Source: JAPLJM01 sp963708515
GTDB taxonomy: Bacteria; Desulfobacterota; Syntrophia; Syntrophales; Fen-1087
NCBI GenBank assembly: GCA_963708515.1
Contig: CAVPSX010000022.1
Location: 62,001-126,000 of the forward strand
Length of the DNA: 64,000 nt
Direction: 5' to 3'
Under the pieces are notes generated by a model. That model was not told where the DNA came from, ran no database searches, and saw only the letters and a list, made by a program, of their open reading frames with translations. Shown here piece by piece: positions 50,678-59,477 of this stretch. Made by a program: the position numbers and the translations under genes. The first letter of the stretch is position 1, and every line of letters starts with the position of its first letter.

Positions 50678-51865
50678 TCAGCGTGGCACGAATAGGGTGA
50701 GAAGTACGTCTGCCTTTTTAGGATCGAGGCGCTGCAATTCCCGGACGGTATCCAGAGCGGCTGACCGGTTACCGGACAGGAAGTACGCGATTCCGAGATT
50801 GTACCAGGCACTTGTATATTCAGGATTAATGCGTATGGCCTGACGATAGGCCGAGATTGCGTCGTCATAGCGTTTAAGTTTGCGGTAAGCGACCCCGAGA
50901 TTGAACCAGGCACTTGTATATTCAGGATTAATGCGTACGGCTTGAAGATAGGCCGAGATTGCGTCGTCGTAGCGGTCAAGGTAGTGGTAAGTGGTCCCGA
51001 GATTGTTCCAGGCTTCGGCATTTTCCGGATTGATGCGCAGGGCTTGGTGGTAGGCCTCAATGACATTATCGTAGCGCTTGAGGCCGTTGTATGCGATCCC
51101 GATGCTAACCCAGGCGTCGCCACTTTCCGGATCACTTTCCGTCCACTTCTGACACCAATCAAGCATACCTTGCCAATCATTCATCTGTTCCAGGGCGATA
51201 GCCCGTTTCAACCATTCGGTCTGGCCGTGACCCTTTACGACTGGTTTGCTACCCGGCTTCACCTCGCCTATCCACTCCACGGGCATTGCGAAGTACAGGC
51301 TCTGCCCACCTTCTATGTAAAGGGTGGTCAGGCCGACCAGACGGCCTTTACCATCGAACAGACCCCCACCACTCGAACCGGGGGAGATGGCCGCCGTGGT
51401 TCGAATCAAGGGCGGCAGTCCGCCCCTCAGCTGCGAAACGATGCCGCCGGAAAGGGAAAGCGCCAGATTCTTCGGCGCACCCACAGCATAAACAGGATCT
51501 CCCACCTTGAGATTTGCCGCCTTTCCTAGTTGCACCGTTTTCCCTTTAAGACCCTTGGCATCAAGGATGCAGATGTCTTTATCTCTGTCTTCCGCATACA
51601 GGGTGGCAGCAACAACCTGTTTTCCCCGGCCCACCTCGTAGGTAGCACCCCCTGCGACAACGTAACAGTTGGTAGCGATCTTTCCGGAGGAGACCAGAAC
51701 CCCACTTCCCGGGCTTTTCTGCTTGCCGTTATTGTCAAAGGTCTTCACTACAACAACGGCATTCTTAACCTTGTTGAAAACCTGGCCCGGTGCAAGGGCA
51801 TGGGCCTGTATGGGAAGGATTGTCAGGAAAAAGATAACGATCCGCATCAAGGCCGGCATCTTCAT
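50678..51865 (-). CDS. Exported trypsin-like protease-fold protein with TPR repeats, His lost
   Basis: 395 aa from an ATG after AAGGTGTGG. Signal peptide (ALMRIVIFFLTILPIQAHA). The trypsin-like domain (~25-210) has GSGVLVSSGKIATNCYVVAGG, where the catalytic His of TNCHVV is Tyr; Asp in RDKDICILDA and Ser in SPGSSGGGLFD remain. The C-terminal part (~225-395) has four to five TPR units ending near FLSGNRSAALDTVRELQRLDP. Without the His it is probably not a classical serine protease; a scaffold or binding role fits the TPRs. It stands alone. Confidence 0.85.
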   Translation of the reverse strand: MKMPALMRIVIFFLTILPIQAHALAPGQVFNKVKNAVVVVKTFDNNGKQKSPGSGVLVSSGKIATNCYVVAGGATYEVGRGKQVVAATLYAEDRDKDICILDAKGLKGKTVQLGKAANLKVGDPVYAVGAPKNLALSLSGGIVSQLRGGLPPLIRTTAAISPGSSGGGLFDGKGRLVGLTTLYIEGGQSLYFAMPVEWIGEVKPGSKPVVKGHGQTEWLKRAIALEQMNDWQGMLDWCQKWTESDPESGDAWVSIGIAYNGLKRYDNVIEAYHQALRINPENAEAWNNLGTTYHYLDRYDDAISAYLQAVRINPEYTSAWFNLGVAYRKLKRYDDAISAYRQAIRINPEYTSAWYNLGIAYFLSGNRSAALDTVRELQRLDPKKADVLLTLFVPR

Positions 51866-52269
51866 CTTTCCACACCTTCCGTTTTTTCGTTTGTTCGTCA
51901 TTCCACCTTCTTTTTATCCGGGCTTTTGCCTGATTCAAGATCCGTCAACCAATGTGTTAAGGAAGAGTAAACACCGCACCTACTCGCCGTCCCTTACATT
52001 TATGAAATTCTTCTGCATAACACCCCGTCATGTGGACGGGGTAATTTATTTCTCCTCTTCTCCGAGAAAGGCTGCTGGAAAACATGATAATGTTACTGAT
52101 AGGGTATTTCCTGTTGACGGTCGGAGTGTAAGGCAAGCGGCTTTTTGTGTCAATGTATAATGAGCACCGATTTCCAACAGAAAGGATGGATGTCCCTCAA
52201 AATTACCATCTCTCTTTCGGGAAGCTAAAGACATCTCTCAAAAGCAGGCAAAACCAGGATGGCCCTGTT
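51866..52269. other. Intergenic, nothing recognised
   Basis: About 400 bp between the protease-like gene start and the acetyltransferase gene end. No repeat-family sequence, terminator or further gene was found. Confidence 0.4.
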
Positions 52270-52767
52270 TCAGGCGATAACCTTCTCGAAGATGATTTTT
52301 GCGTCGCCGGGGGCGTAATAATCGGGCAGATACGCCGCCTGCCGGTAGCCTTGGGCATCATACAATCGCCGGGTGGGCTCGTACTGGGCCCGGGCGGACG
52401 TATCCATATAAATCTGACGGCCTCCCTTCTCCTGGATCAGTGATTCGCACATCGAGAGCAGCTTTCGGCCTAAGCCCCTCCCTTGAAATTCAGGATAGAC
52501 GGCCATCCAGTAAATATCATAACTGTGGAGGGTCGCCGGAACATGGCCATAGACAGCATATCCGATGACCGCTCCCTGAGCTTCGGCAAACAAAAAAGAA
52601 TACCCGCTCGCCTCGCCCTTTGTCAGGCGCTCATCCACGAGCTCAACGGCAACGTCTGTTTCATCCCCGGAAAAATATCCCGTGGCTTCCACGATCTTTC
52701 TGACCGTCGTCCGGTCGGACGGCTGGACATCTTGTCGAAAGGTTACATTTATATCCATCATATCCAT
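52270..52767 (-). CDS. GNAT N-acetyltransferase
   Basis: 165 aa. The GNAT core has YWMAVYPEFQGRGLGRKLLSMCE, with the acetyl-CoA pyrophosphate loop QGRGLG, and ends DAKIIFEK. It acetylates a primary amine. It is the last gene of a leftward run with two ATP-grasp ligase-like genes and a KamA-type gene, ~35 bp after the first ligase, so the amine may be the product of those enzymes (for example a beta-amino acid); this is inference. Confidence 0.85.
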   Translation of the reverse strand: MDMMDINVTFRQDVQPSDRTTVRKIVEATGYFSGDETDVAVELVDERLTKGEASGYSFLFAEAQGAVIGYAVYGHVPATLHSYDIYWMAVYPEFQGRGLGRKLLSMCESLIQEKGGRQIYMDTSARAQYEPTRRLYDAQGYRQAAYLPDYYAPGDAKIIFEKVIA

Positions 52768-52803
52768 AGATCACGGCTCATCATTCGGCACATTGAACGT
52801 TCA

Positions 52804-53778
52804 TCACATGTCGGCAATAATACGTTCGATCACGCCGTTGAATTTCAGTCCGGAGCGTTTCGCTGCGGCATGGAAACCGGCATCCGGAGACAGGCAGGGG
52901 TTGGCATTGATCTCCAGAATCCATGGCCTTCCCTCCTGATCCACGCGGAAGTCAACCCGCGCATAGCCTTTCAGGTCAAAGAGCTGCCAGCATTCCAGGG
53001 CCAGATCCTTCAATTTCTCCAGCAGCGGCGCATCTTCGACAGGTAATTCAAAGGTGCGCGGTGTGTTTTGGTATTCAAAGGAATCTTCATCCCACTTCGC
53101 CCGGTGGCCCACGATATGGTGCTTGCCGGGCGGATAGTCATCGAAGCGAATCTCAGCCGGGGGCATGACCTCCGGCCCGTCCGGACCAGCAAGCAGCGAC
53201 AGGTTGAACTCTCGGCCCGCAATAAAGGCCTCTGCAAAACAGTCACCTCCGAGGCCGCCCCTTTTTGTTTTCATGATCTTGAGCAGTTTTTTTTCATTCT
53301 GGACGGATACGATGGAATCCTCGTTCAGCCCAACGGACGCATGTTCCCAGACGGACTTGATCACGTAACAGCCCGGCGTAAACAAATTCGTACGCGGTTC
53401 ATCAGGGGAAATCCAGGGCGGCGTGTCCAGTCCGTTCAGCTTCAGGAACTTTTTTGCCAGAAGCTTCTGGGAGGTGAAAAAAATCGCTTCAGTCCTTGCG
53501 CCCGTGTAGGGGATATTTAGGTAATCGAGAATGGACGGTGCCATGTGAATCAGGCGGCCCTGCCCCAGGATCGATTCGACCAGGTTGAAGGCAAAGTCGG
53601 GTTGAAGGATGTTCAGGTGATCAATGAGCCGGGAAAAGTCGGAGGAAACGGCAATAACGGACGGTTTATAACCCAGTTCGGCAAGCGAACGGAAAACATG
53701 GCCTGCCTGGACCAGGACATCCTGCTCGTCCCGGCCGGCGCCCTCGAGAACTTCACCATGCAGCACAACCGCTTTCAT
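52804..53778 (-). CDS. D-Ala-D-Ala ligase-like ATP-grasp enzyme (1)
   Basis: 324 aa from the ATG at 53778. ATP-grasp fold with KKFLKLNGLDTPPW, VIKSVWEHASVGLN, SLLAGPDGPEVMPPAEIRFD, and the Mg/ATP loop ARVDFRVDQEGRPWILEINANPCLSPDAG. It resembles D-alanine--D-alanine ligase but lies in a cluster with a radical-SAM aminomutase and a second ligase, so it may join a beta-amino acid or a peptide. A family I repeat separates it from its paralogue. Confidence 0.88.
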   Translation of the reverse strand: MKAVVLHGEVLEGAGRDEQDVLVQAGHVFRSLAELGYKPSVIAVSSDFSRLIDHLNILQPDFAFNLVESILGQGRLIHMAPSILDYLNIPYTGARTEAIFFTSQKLLAKKFLKLNGLDTPPWISPDEPRTNLFTPGCYVIKSVWEHASVGLNEDSIVSVQNEKKLLKIMKTKRGGLGGDCFAEAFIAGREFNLSLLAGPDGPEVMPPAEIRFDDYPPGKHHIVGHRAKWDEDSFEYQNTPRTFELPVEDAPLLEKLKDLALECWQLFDLKGYARVDFRVDQEGRPWILEINANPCLSPDAGFHAAAKRSGLKFNGVIERIIADM

Positions 53779-53811
53779 CACGCAACACCGATGATTGACA
53801 AACCTGAAAAA

Positions 53812-53970
53812 GAGACCCTTGAAAAATGGCTTCGCTGCGGCTCAAAATCTTTTTTGCATGAATTATGTTTTTACTTAAATATGCTTGAAATCAATAAAAT
53901 AGTAAAATTAATGGAAATGCGAAAAATCTTTCATTCGCCGCCTGCGAACCATTTTTCAGCGGTTGTGCAA
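53812..53970 (-). repeat. Dispersed palindromic repeat family I, copy H (inverted)
   Basis: GAGACCCTTGAAAAATGGCTTCGCTGCGGC-type arm (read in two halves), ATCAATAAAATAGTAAAATT core, and the arm CGCCTGCGAACCATTTTTCA then GCGGTTGTGCAA. It is inserted between the two ATP-grasp genes, inside the otherwise tight cluster. The rest of the 53782-54173 gap shows no gene. Confidence 0.8.
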
Positions 53971-54173
53971 TTATTCTATAGGAAATAGTTAAGCCCAAAG
54001 CTCTTAAAAAGTCAAGAAAGCTCCTCTTTCAATCTCACCTTTCCGGGGGACATGGACTTTTTTGCAATGCCGTTATTATGCGAATGACGCCGATTTTGTT
54101 ATCTTGCTCCCGCAGACTTCCGCCGCCGGATGAGGCAATGAGCGGTTGCAGATTGAAGATTCCTCTTTGCACC

Positions 54174-55178
54174 TCATCCCGTTACATCCGACTTCAAGCG
54201 TTTTAGCGCCGAGTGCATGATCAGGTCGATGAGCTGTGAAAAGGTTTTTCCCATTAGACCGAAAATAATGGGCAGGTCCGAATGCTGTGGATGCAACCCC
54301 GCCAGCGGATTGACTTCCATGAAGTTGGGCCGGCCGCTTGCGTCGCTGCGAAGATCCAGGCGGCCAGCGTCCCGGCAGCCCAGGCCCCGCCATGCAGCAA
54401 GCGCCGTTTCGCCTGCCCGTCGGGCCTCATCGTCGGCGACGAGGCGATATTCCACAAGGGATGCAAAATTCTCCTTGTTGAAATAAGAATAAACGTTACG
54501 CTCGGCCTGGGGCTTCAATAGGACTTCCATCACTTCGGTAGCGAACGCGTCCGCTCCTGTGCCGATGATCCCCACGGTGAATTCCCGGCCGGGCAGAAAT
54601 GTCTCGACCAACACAGGCTGCTGAAAGGTCGTCAGCAGCGACCGGCAGATTCGCTCGAGATCCGTCTGCGTTTCGATCTTCGAGGCAGCGGTGATTCCCT
54701 TGCCCGTTCCCTCGGCAACCGGCTTGGCGAAAAGCGGAAAGGGAAGTCCGATCCCGGCAATCTGTGCTTCCGTTTCAATCACGGCAAAATCGGGAGTGGG
54801 AATCCCCATATCGCGGATCACGCGCTTGGCCATACCCTTGTGCAGGGTCAGCGATAAAACAAGTACATCAGAAAAGGTGTAGGGGATGTCGAAGGCCTCA
54901 AGCAACGCGGGAACCTGGGCCTCACGGCCGAATCCCCGGAGGCCCTCCGCGATGTTGAAGACCATGTCCCAGTGATCGCCCTGAACAAGTCTGCGTGCCA
55001 GCGACCGGACATGTCCGATGCGAGCGGTTTCGTAGCCAAGAGACGACAGGGCCTGCTCGATGGCTTCTATGGTCTCGGGGCGGTCAAATTCCGCCGTATC
55101 CTCCTCACCGTAGCCCTCGGCCAGATAGTCATCCCGCAGATCATAGGTCATGCCAATTTTCAAGAAGCGGGGACTCAA
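54174..55178 (-). CDS. D-Ala-D-Ala ligase-like ATP-grasp enzyme (2)
   Basis: 334 aa. LKIGMTYDLRDDYLAEG, GHVRSLARRLVQGDHWDMVFNIAEGLRG (serine-loop-like), LFAKPVAEGTGKGIT and AGRLDLRSDASGRPNFMEVNPLAGLHPQHSDLP form the ATP-grasp pattern. The TTG start overlaps the kamA stop by 4 bp (TTGA), so the two proteins are co-translated; an ATG at 55154 is an alternative. It is a paralogue of the downstream ligase. Confidence 0.88.
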   Translation of the reverse strand: MSPRFLKIGMTYDLRDDYLAEGYGEEDTAEFDRPETIEAIEQALSSLGYETARIGHVRSLARRLVQGDHWDMVFNIAEGLRGFGREAQVPALLEAFDIPYTFSDVLVLSLTLHKGMAKRVIRDMGIPTPDFAVIETEAQIAGIGLPFPLFAKPVAEGTGKGITAASKIETQTDLERICRSLLTTFQQPVLVETFLPGREFTVGIIGTGADAFATEVMEVLLKPQAERNVYSYFNKENFASLVEYRLVADDEARRAGETALAAWRGLGCRDAGRLDLRSDASGRPNFMEVNPLAGLHPQHSDLPIIFGLMGKTFSQLIDLIMHSALKRLKSDVTG

Positions 55179-56494
55179 TGGATGTCCCGGCGGCTGACCG
55201 GACGGTCCGGATAATGGTATAAGCGATTCTGATAGTTTCTCAGCACAAGATCGCCGTCCTCGTGCCCGAGGGTATACTGGGGCAGCAGCGGAATTTTACC
55301 GCCGCCACCGGGTGCGTCGATCACATAGGTCGGGACGGCGTAACCTGTCGTGTGCCCGCGCAGGCCTTCCATGATTTCCAGTCCTTTTCCCACAGGTGTG
55401 CGGAAATGCGAGGAGCCGGGAATGGGGTCGCACTGGTAGAGGTAATAGGGCTTCACACGGATTTGAAGGAGCCCGTGCATCAGTTTTTTCATCGTTTCGA
55501 GATCATCGTTAATACCGGACAGGAGGACCGTCTGGCTCCCCAGTGGAATTCCCGCATCGGCCAGACGGGCGCAGGCCTGCGCCATCTCCGGGGTGATTTC
55601 GTCGGGATGGGTCACATGAATGCTGATCCAGAATGGGTGGAAGCGCTTGAGCATTCTTGTCAACTCCGGCGTGATGCGCTGGGGAATAACCACAGGCGCC
55701 TTGGTGCCGATGCGCAGCATCTCGACATGGGGAATCCGCCGCAGACGCGATAAAAGCCACTGAATCTTCTTGTCGGACAGCGTCAGCGGATCGCCGCCGG
55801 AGAGCAGTACATCCCGTATCCCGCTGTTGGCGGCGATATAGGCGATCGCCTTGTCCCACAGGTCGATCTGAAAGGGATGCTCGCCCTGATGTCCCACCAG
55901 ACGGGAGCGGGTACAATAGCGACAATAGGTTGAACAGAAATCCGTCACGAGAAAGAGCACCCGGTCCGGATAGCGGTGCACGATGCCGGGGACCGGACTG
56001 TCCTGCTCTTCCGCCAGCGGATCATCGGCTTCGCCCTCACCGCGAAAACATTCATCGATTGAGGGAACGACACAACGGCGCAGGGGATGACCAGCGTCTT
56101 CATTGTCCAGCAGGGCGGCATAATAGGGCGTGACGGCAACCGGCAGGGATCCAGCATGGCCCAACAGGGCATGGCGCTCGTTTTCGGAAAGATTCAAAAT
56201 GCGGCTCAGATCATTTGCATTTCGGATCCGGTTGCGGATCTGCCATTGCCAGTCATGCCACTGCTCATCGGTTATATCCGGATAGAAACGTTTTCGGAAG
56301 GTATGGGATCGCTCACTGTCCTGGTGCCGGGGAGAAATTCGGGAAACAGCCGCCCTGACCACCGGCCGGGGTGACTGCGGAGGGAATGCTGAAAAAGGAT
56401 CGTATGTCTGTCTGTTTTGACTTTTGAAATCGAGAAGCCCTGTCAAGCTGCCTGGAGGTTCATCCTCCTCGTTGAAAAGGGTTTCGTTTTCCAT
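55175..56494 (-). CDS. KamA-family radical SAM aminomutase (lysine 2,3-aminomutase-like)
   Basis: 439 aa. The radical SAM CxxxCxxC is CSTYCRYC; RSRLVG follows as in KamA. Substrate/PLP region: CDPIPGSSHFRTPVGKG, RGHTTGYAVPTYVIDAPGGGGKIPL, with the Asp pair that recognises the lysine amino groups and the PLP Lys of GGGGK. All lysine-specific residues appear kept. The C-terminal zinc/dimer portion is short and the N-terminus (~60 residues) is variable. A tight leader of the ATP-grasp/GNAT cluster; AGGAGG precedes ATG. Confidence 0.9.
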   Translation of the reverse strand: MENETLFNEEDEPPGSLTGLLDFKSQNRQTYDPFSAFPPQSPRPVVRAAVSRISPRHQDSERSHTFRKRFYPDITDEQWHDWQWQIRNRIRNANDLSRILNLSENERHALLGHAGSLPVAVTPYYAALLDNEDAGHPLRRCVVPSIDECFRGEGEADDPLAEEQDSPVPGIVHRYPDRVLFLVTDFCSTYCRYCTRSRLVGHQGEHPFQIDLWDKAIAYIAANSGIRDVLLSGGDPLTLSDKKIQWLLSRLRRIPHVEMLRIGTKAPVVIPQRITPELTRMLKRFHPFWISIHVTHPDEITPEMAQACARLADAGIPLGSQTVLLSGINDDLETMKKLMHGLLQIRVKPYYLYQCDPIPGSSHFRTPVGKGLEIMEGLRGHTTGYAVPTYVIDAPGGGGKIPLLPQYTLGHEDGDLVLRNYQNRLYHYPDRPVSRRDIH

Positions 56495-56835
56495 GAAGTC
56501 AGCCTCCTCTTTAATTTATTTGAAAACGATGAGGGCTGGGCACACCGCTCATGGCCTTTTTTTGATCTAACCCCTTTCTCCGACCAGGCTTAAAAAAGGT
56601 TGAAGACCCTTTAATCACGAGATTCGAATTTCTTTCCGATTCTCACGACTTCAATTATTTTTCGCATTACATTTATTATTTCTTCCTGTCAACATTTTTT
56701 TCACGATTTTTCACATTTTTTTTAAAAAAAAATTTTTTGCGAAATTTCGGATTTAGAAATGACCATGTCAGCACAAAAAAATGTCTTTTTTCGCCTTGAA
56801 AAAAAGGAGCAAAAAAACCGGCTCGTGATTTTTTC
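56495..56835. other. Divergent intergenic, AT-rich, poly-T/A tracts
   Basis: About 340 bp between the kamA-like start and the mutM promoter. Strongly AT-rich with T and A runs near 56695-56740; no gene. It may carry promoters in both directions. Confidence 0.4.
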
Positions 56836-56863
56836 TTGACACAAGATCTGCCTTGTTTACAAT
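56836..56863 (+). promoter_or_regulatory. Sigma-70 promoter of mutM
   Basis: TTGACA - 16 bp - TACAAT, 32 bp before the mutM start codon. Almost consensus. Because it overlaps the first part of a longer in-frame reading, it also shows that mutM starts at 56896. Confidence 0.85.
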
Positions 56864-56895
56864 CGCGTTTAATAAATCGGGGGATGAAACAGCAC

Positions 56896-57675
56896 ATGCC
56901 GGAACTTCCGGAAGTAGAAACGCTTTGTCGCCAGTTGAAACAGACGATCCTTGGCTATGTCATTGAAGAGCTCGTCATAATGGACAACAAGCTCAACTGT
57001 CCGAAAAACGTGGCTGGTCTGCGCGTCCGGTCTGTGGAGAGGCAGGGCAAATTTCTGCTGATCCGTCTCGATCCATATCGGACTCTGCACCTGCATTTAC
57101 GCATGTCCGGCCGGCTTTTATGGTGTGGACATGCGGACGGGCTGCCCGCACACAGCCGTTTCATGATATGCTTTCCTCGTGGAAGGCTTATCTGCATCGA
57201 TCCGCGACGTTTCGCAACCCTTGCCCTGGATGACCCCAAGGACCGGACAGCGCCGGTCCCCGATCCGCTGAAGTCCATCAATGCCAACAAACTGCGTCAA
57301 GCTGCACAGGGCAGGCAGGCACCCGTCAAGTCCTTTCTGTTGAACCAGGCCATCGTCGCCGGAATCGGAAACATCTATGTCTGTGAAATGCTCCACAAGG
57401 CGGCCGTCAGCCCATGGCGCAGAACCAACAGCCTTTCGCCGGCGGAGTGGCGGAAAATCGCGCACGCCGGGCGGAGCATTCTGCGCCATGCCACGGAATG
57501 CCGGGGGACCTCAATCTCCGACTGGCGCGACCTTTACGGGGAAAAAGGCCGCTATCAGCTTCACCTGAAAGTGTATGGCCGGAAGGGGCTTCCGTGTGCG
57601 TGCTGCGGGGAGAAGATTCAGCGGATCGCCATGGGCGGACGGGGAACTTATTACTGCGCCGCATGCCAACAATGA
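56896..57675 (+). CDS. mutM: Formamidopyrimidine-DNA glycosylase (Fpg)
   Basis: 259 aa. Must start MPELPEVETL because the exposed Pro2 is the catalytic nucleophile, with Glu3 next; this sets the start at 56896. LLIRLDPYRTLHLHLRMSGRL, NQAIVAGIGNIYVCEML and the C-terminal zinc finger (CACCGEK...YYCAACQQ) are intact. It removes 8-oxoguanine and opened purines from DNA. Its stop is 15 bp before the RNase Z-like gene. Confidence 0.97.
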   Translation: MPELPEVETLCRQLKQTILGYVIEELVIMDNKLNCPKNVAGLRVRSVERQGKFLLIRLDPYRTLHLHLRMSGRLLWCGHADGLPAHSRFMICFPRGRLICIDPRRFATLALDDPKDRTAPVPDPLKSINANKLRQAAQGRQAPVKSFLLNQAIVAGIGNIYVCEMLHKAAVSPWRRTNSLSPAEWRKIAHAGRSILRHATECRGTSISDWRDLYGEKGRYQLHLKVYGRKGLPCACCGEKIQRIAMGGRGTYYCAACQQ

Positions 57676-57690
57676 GGGAAGGGTGATGCA

Positions 57691-58698
57691 ATGTACAGCG
57701 CCGCACTCATAAATGATCCCTTTGGAGATCCGGGGGTGTACGTGGAATGCCGGTACCGCCACGAATCACTGCTTTTCGATCTTGGCGATGTGCACCGACT
57801 TCCTCCCCGCAAGCTCCTGAAGGTCGATTATATCTTCGTGTCGCACACCCACATGGACCATTTCATCGGGTTTGACCACATGCTGCGGCTGTGTCTGGGC
57901 CGGGACAAGCATTTGCATCTGTTCGGCCCGCCGGGATTTCTAAAACACCTCGAACACAAACTCATGTCCTACACCTGGAACCTCGTGGAAAATTATACGA
58001 ACGATTTTGCCATTATTGCGACGGAAGTCCATCCGGGAAAGCGGCACACGAAACGCTATCGCTGCCGGACGGCTTTTCAGTCCGAATCGCTTGAGGAACG
58101 CCATACTTTTGACGGCGTCCTGGTGGAGACGCGCTTCTATACCGTCAGCTGCGTTTTTCTCGATCATCTGATTCCCTGCCTTGCCTTCCGCTTCGAGGAG
58201 CGGCGGCGGTTCAACATCATGAAGACGGTCCTGACGCGGATGAACCTGCCTACGGGCGCCTGGTTGATGGCCCTGAAGGAACATTTGCTTAAAGACGATG
58301 GCGACGAGACGCCCGTGCGGATCCAGTCCAGGGACAAACAGGGTAACGTCGAAGAAAAGCGACTTCCCTTGGGTGAGCTGAAACAAGCCGTGAAAATGAC
58401 GTCGGGCCTGCGCATCGCTTATGTTACCGACGCGATCCATAGCCGGGAAAACGTGGCCCGCATCCTGGCTCTGGCTGATCAGGCCGATCTGTTGTTTATT
58501 GAAGCGACCTTTCTTCACGACGACGCGGAAAACGCGGCAAAAAAATATCATCTGACGGCCCGTCAGGCCGGCGAACTGGCAAGACAGGCGCAGGTGAAAC
58601 GCGTAATTCCCTTTCACTTTTCTCCGAAATACAAGAGCAACCCGCATGTCCTGGCCGAGGAGGCCATGACAGCCTTCCGGGGAATCGTTGGCCCGTGA
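57691..58698 (+). CDS. RNase Z-like metallo-beta-lactamase protein
   Basis: 335 aa. The MBL zinc motif is HTHMDHFIGFDHML; SEE-like YVTDAIHSRENV, and the late HFSPKYKSNP supply further ligands. The family includes tRNase Z (3' tRNA end processing) and other hydrolases; the protein is longer than bacterial RNase Z and lacks an obvious exosite, so substrate is open. It follows mutM, probably in one transcript. Ribosome site GAGGGAAGGGTG. Confidence 0.87.
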   Translation: MYSAALINDPFGDPGVYVECRYRHESLLFDLGDVHRLPPRKLLKVDYIFVSHTHMDHFIGFDHMLRLCLGRDKHLHLFGPPGFLKHLEHKLMSYTWNLVENYTNDFAIIATEVHPGKRHTKRYRCRTAFQSESLEERHTFDGVLVETRFYTVSCVFLDHLIPCLAFRFEERRRFNIMKTVLTRMNLPTGAWLMALKEHLLKDDGDETPVRIQSRDKQGNVEEKRLPLGELKQAVKMTSGLRIAYVTDAIHSRENVARILALADQADLLFIEATFLHDDAENAAKKYHLTARQAGELARQAQVKRVIPFHFSPKYKSNPHVLAEEAMTAFRGIVGP

Positions 58699-58722
58699 GG
58701 TTTTGCCGCCACAAATTCTTTT

Positions 58723-58750
58723 TTGACTTTTGCGGCAGGTGTGCTAAACT
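58723..58750 (+). promoter_or_regulatory. Sigma-70 promoter of the coiled-coil lipoprotein gene
   Basis: TTGACT - 16 bp - TAAACT, ~30 bp before the start codon and directly after the RNase Z-like gene. A good match. Confidence 0.75.
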
Positions 58751-58780
58751 ACCTGCAAATTTTATATTCAGGAGGCAAGT

Positions 58781-59386
58781 ATGTTGAAAAAACGTGGTGG
58801 GTTCTCGTTGTTGTGTGTGTTGGTGGCCTTTTCTTTTGCACTGGTCATGGGCTGCGCGCAGCCGCCCACGGAGGAAATGGCGAAGGCGGACAAGGCCATC
58901 GCCGATGCCAAGACGAAGGAAGCGAACCTGTATGCATCGGACGCCTTGAAGAAGGCTGAGGATGTGTTCAAGAAGGCGAAGGAACAGGTTGCGGCAAAAC
59001 AGTATAAGGAAGCGAAACAAGCAGCGATCGACACGGCTGCTCTGGCCCAGCAGGCCATTGCGGCAGTGGAAGCGGGTAAAGCGAAGATGAGGGAAGACGC
59101 GGCCAAGATGGCGGCGGATGTGGACAAGGCGCTCGATGAGCTGAAGACCGACGTCGCCATGGCGATCAAGAAGAAACTGCCCGTTCCGCAGGAAGAAGTG
59201 CAGGCCGCCATCGGGAAATGGGGAGTCGGTCTGGCTACGCTGAAGGACAAGCTCCAGGGCGATAAAGTCAGCGAAGCCTTTGGTGAACTCAAGGCCATGA
59301 TGACGGCCATCGGCGCCAAGAAAGAAGAGATTGCCAAGCTGGTGGCTTCTGCGCCGGCAGCTCCTGAAAAAAAGAAAATAAAGTAA
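58781..59386 (+). CDS. Helical lipoprotein (DUF4398-like)
   Basis: 201 aa. Lipobox LVMGC, then a long Ala/Lys/Glu-rich helical region (~25-180) with repeating AxxAxxxA heptad-like pattern (DALKKAEDVFKKAKEQVAAK), as in DUF4398 envelope lipoproteins. Its own promoter, a strong ribosome site (AGGAGGCAAGT) and a downstream hairpin suggest an abundant single-gene transcript, perhaps an envelope structural lipoprotein. Confidence 0.8.
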   Translation: MLKKRGGFSLLCVLVAFSFALVMGCAQPPTEEMAKADKAIADAKTKEANLYASDALKKAEDVFKKAKEQVAAKQYKEAKQAAIDTAALAQQAIAAVEAGKAKMREDAAKMAADVDKALDELKTDVAMAIKKKLPVPQEEVQAAIGKWGVGLATLKDKLQGDKVSEAFGELKAMMTAIGAKKEEIAKLVASAPAAPEKKKIK

Positions 59387-59416
59387 GACGTTTTGCACCG
59401 TCAACCGGTCAGCCAG

Positions 59417-59446
59417 GCGGGGAGGTTTACATGCCTCCCCGCTTCC
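59417..59446 (+). terminator. Likely terminator after the coiled-coil lipoprotein gene
   Basis: GCGGGGAGG - TTTACATG - CCTCCCCGC, a perfect 9-bp GC-rich stem followed only by TTCC, ~30 bp after the stop codon. Confidence 0.7.
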
Positions 59447-59477
59447 GCATTCGTCAGCAAGACGCCCACCACTTACA

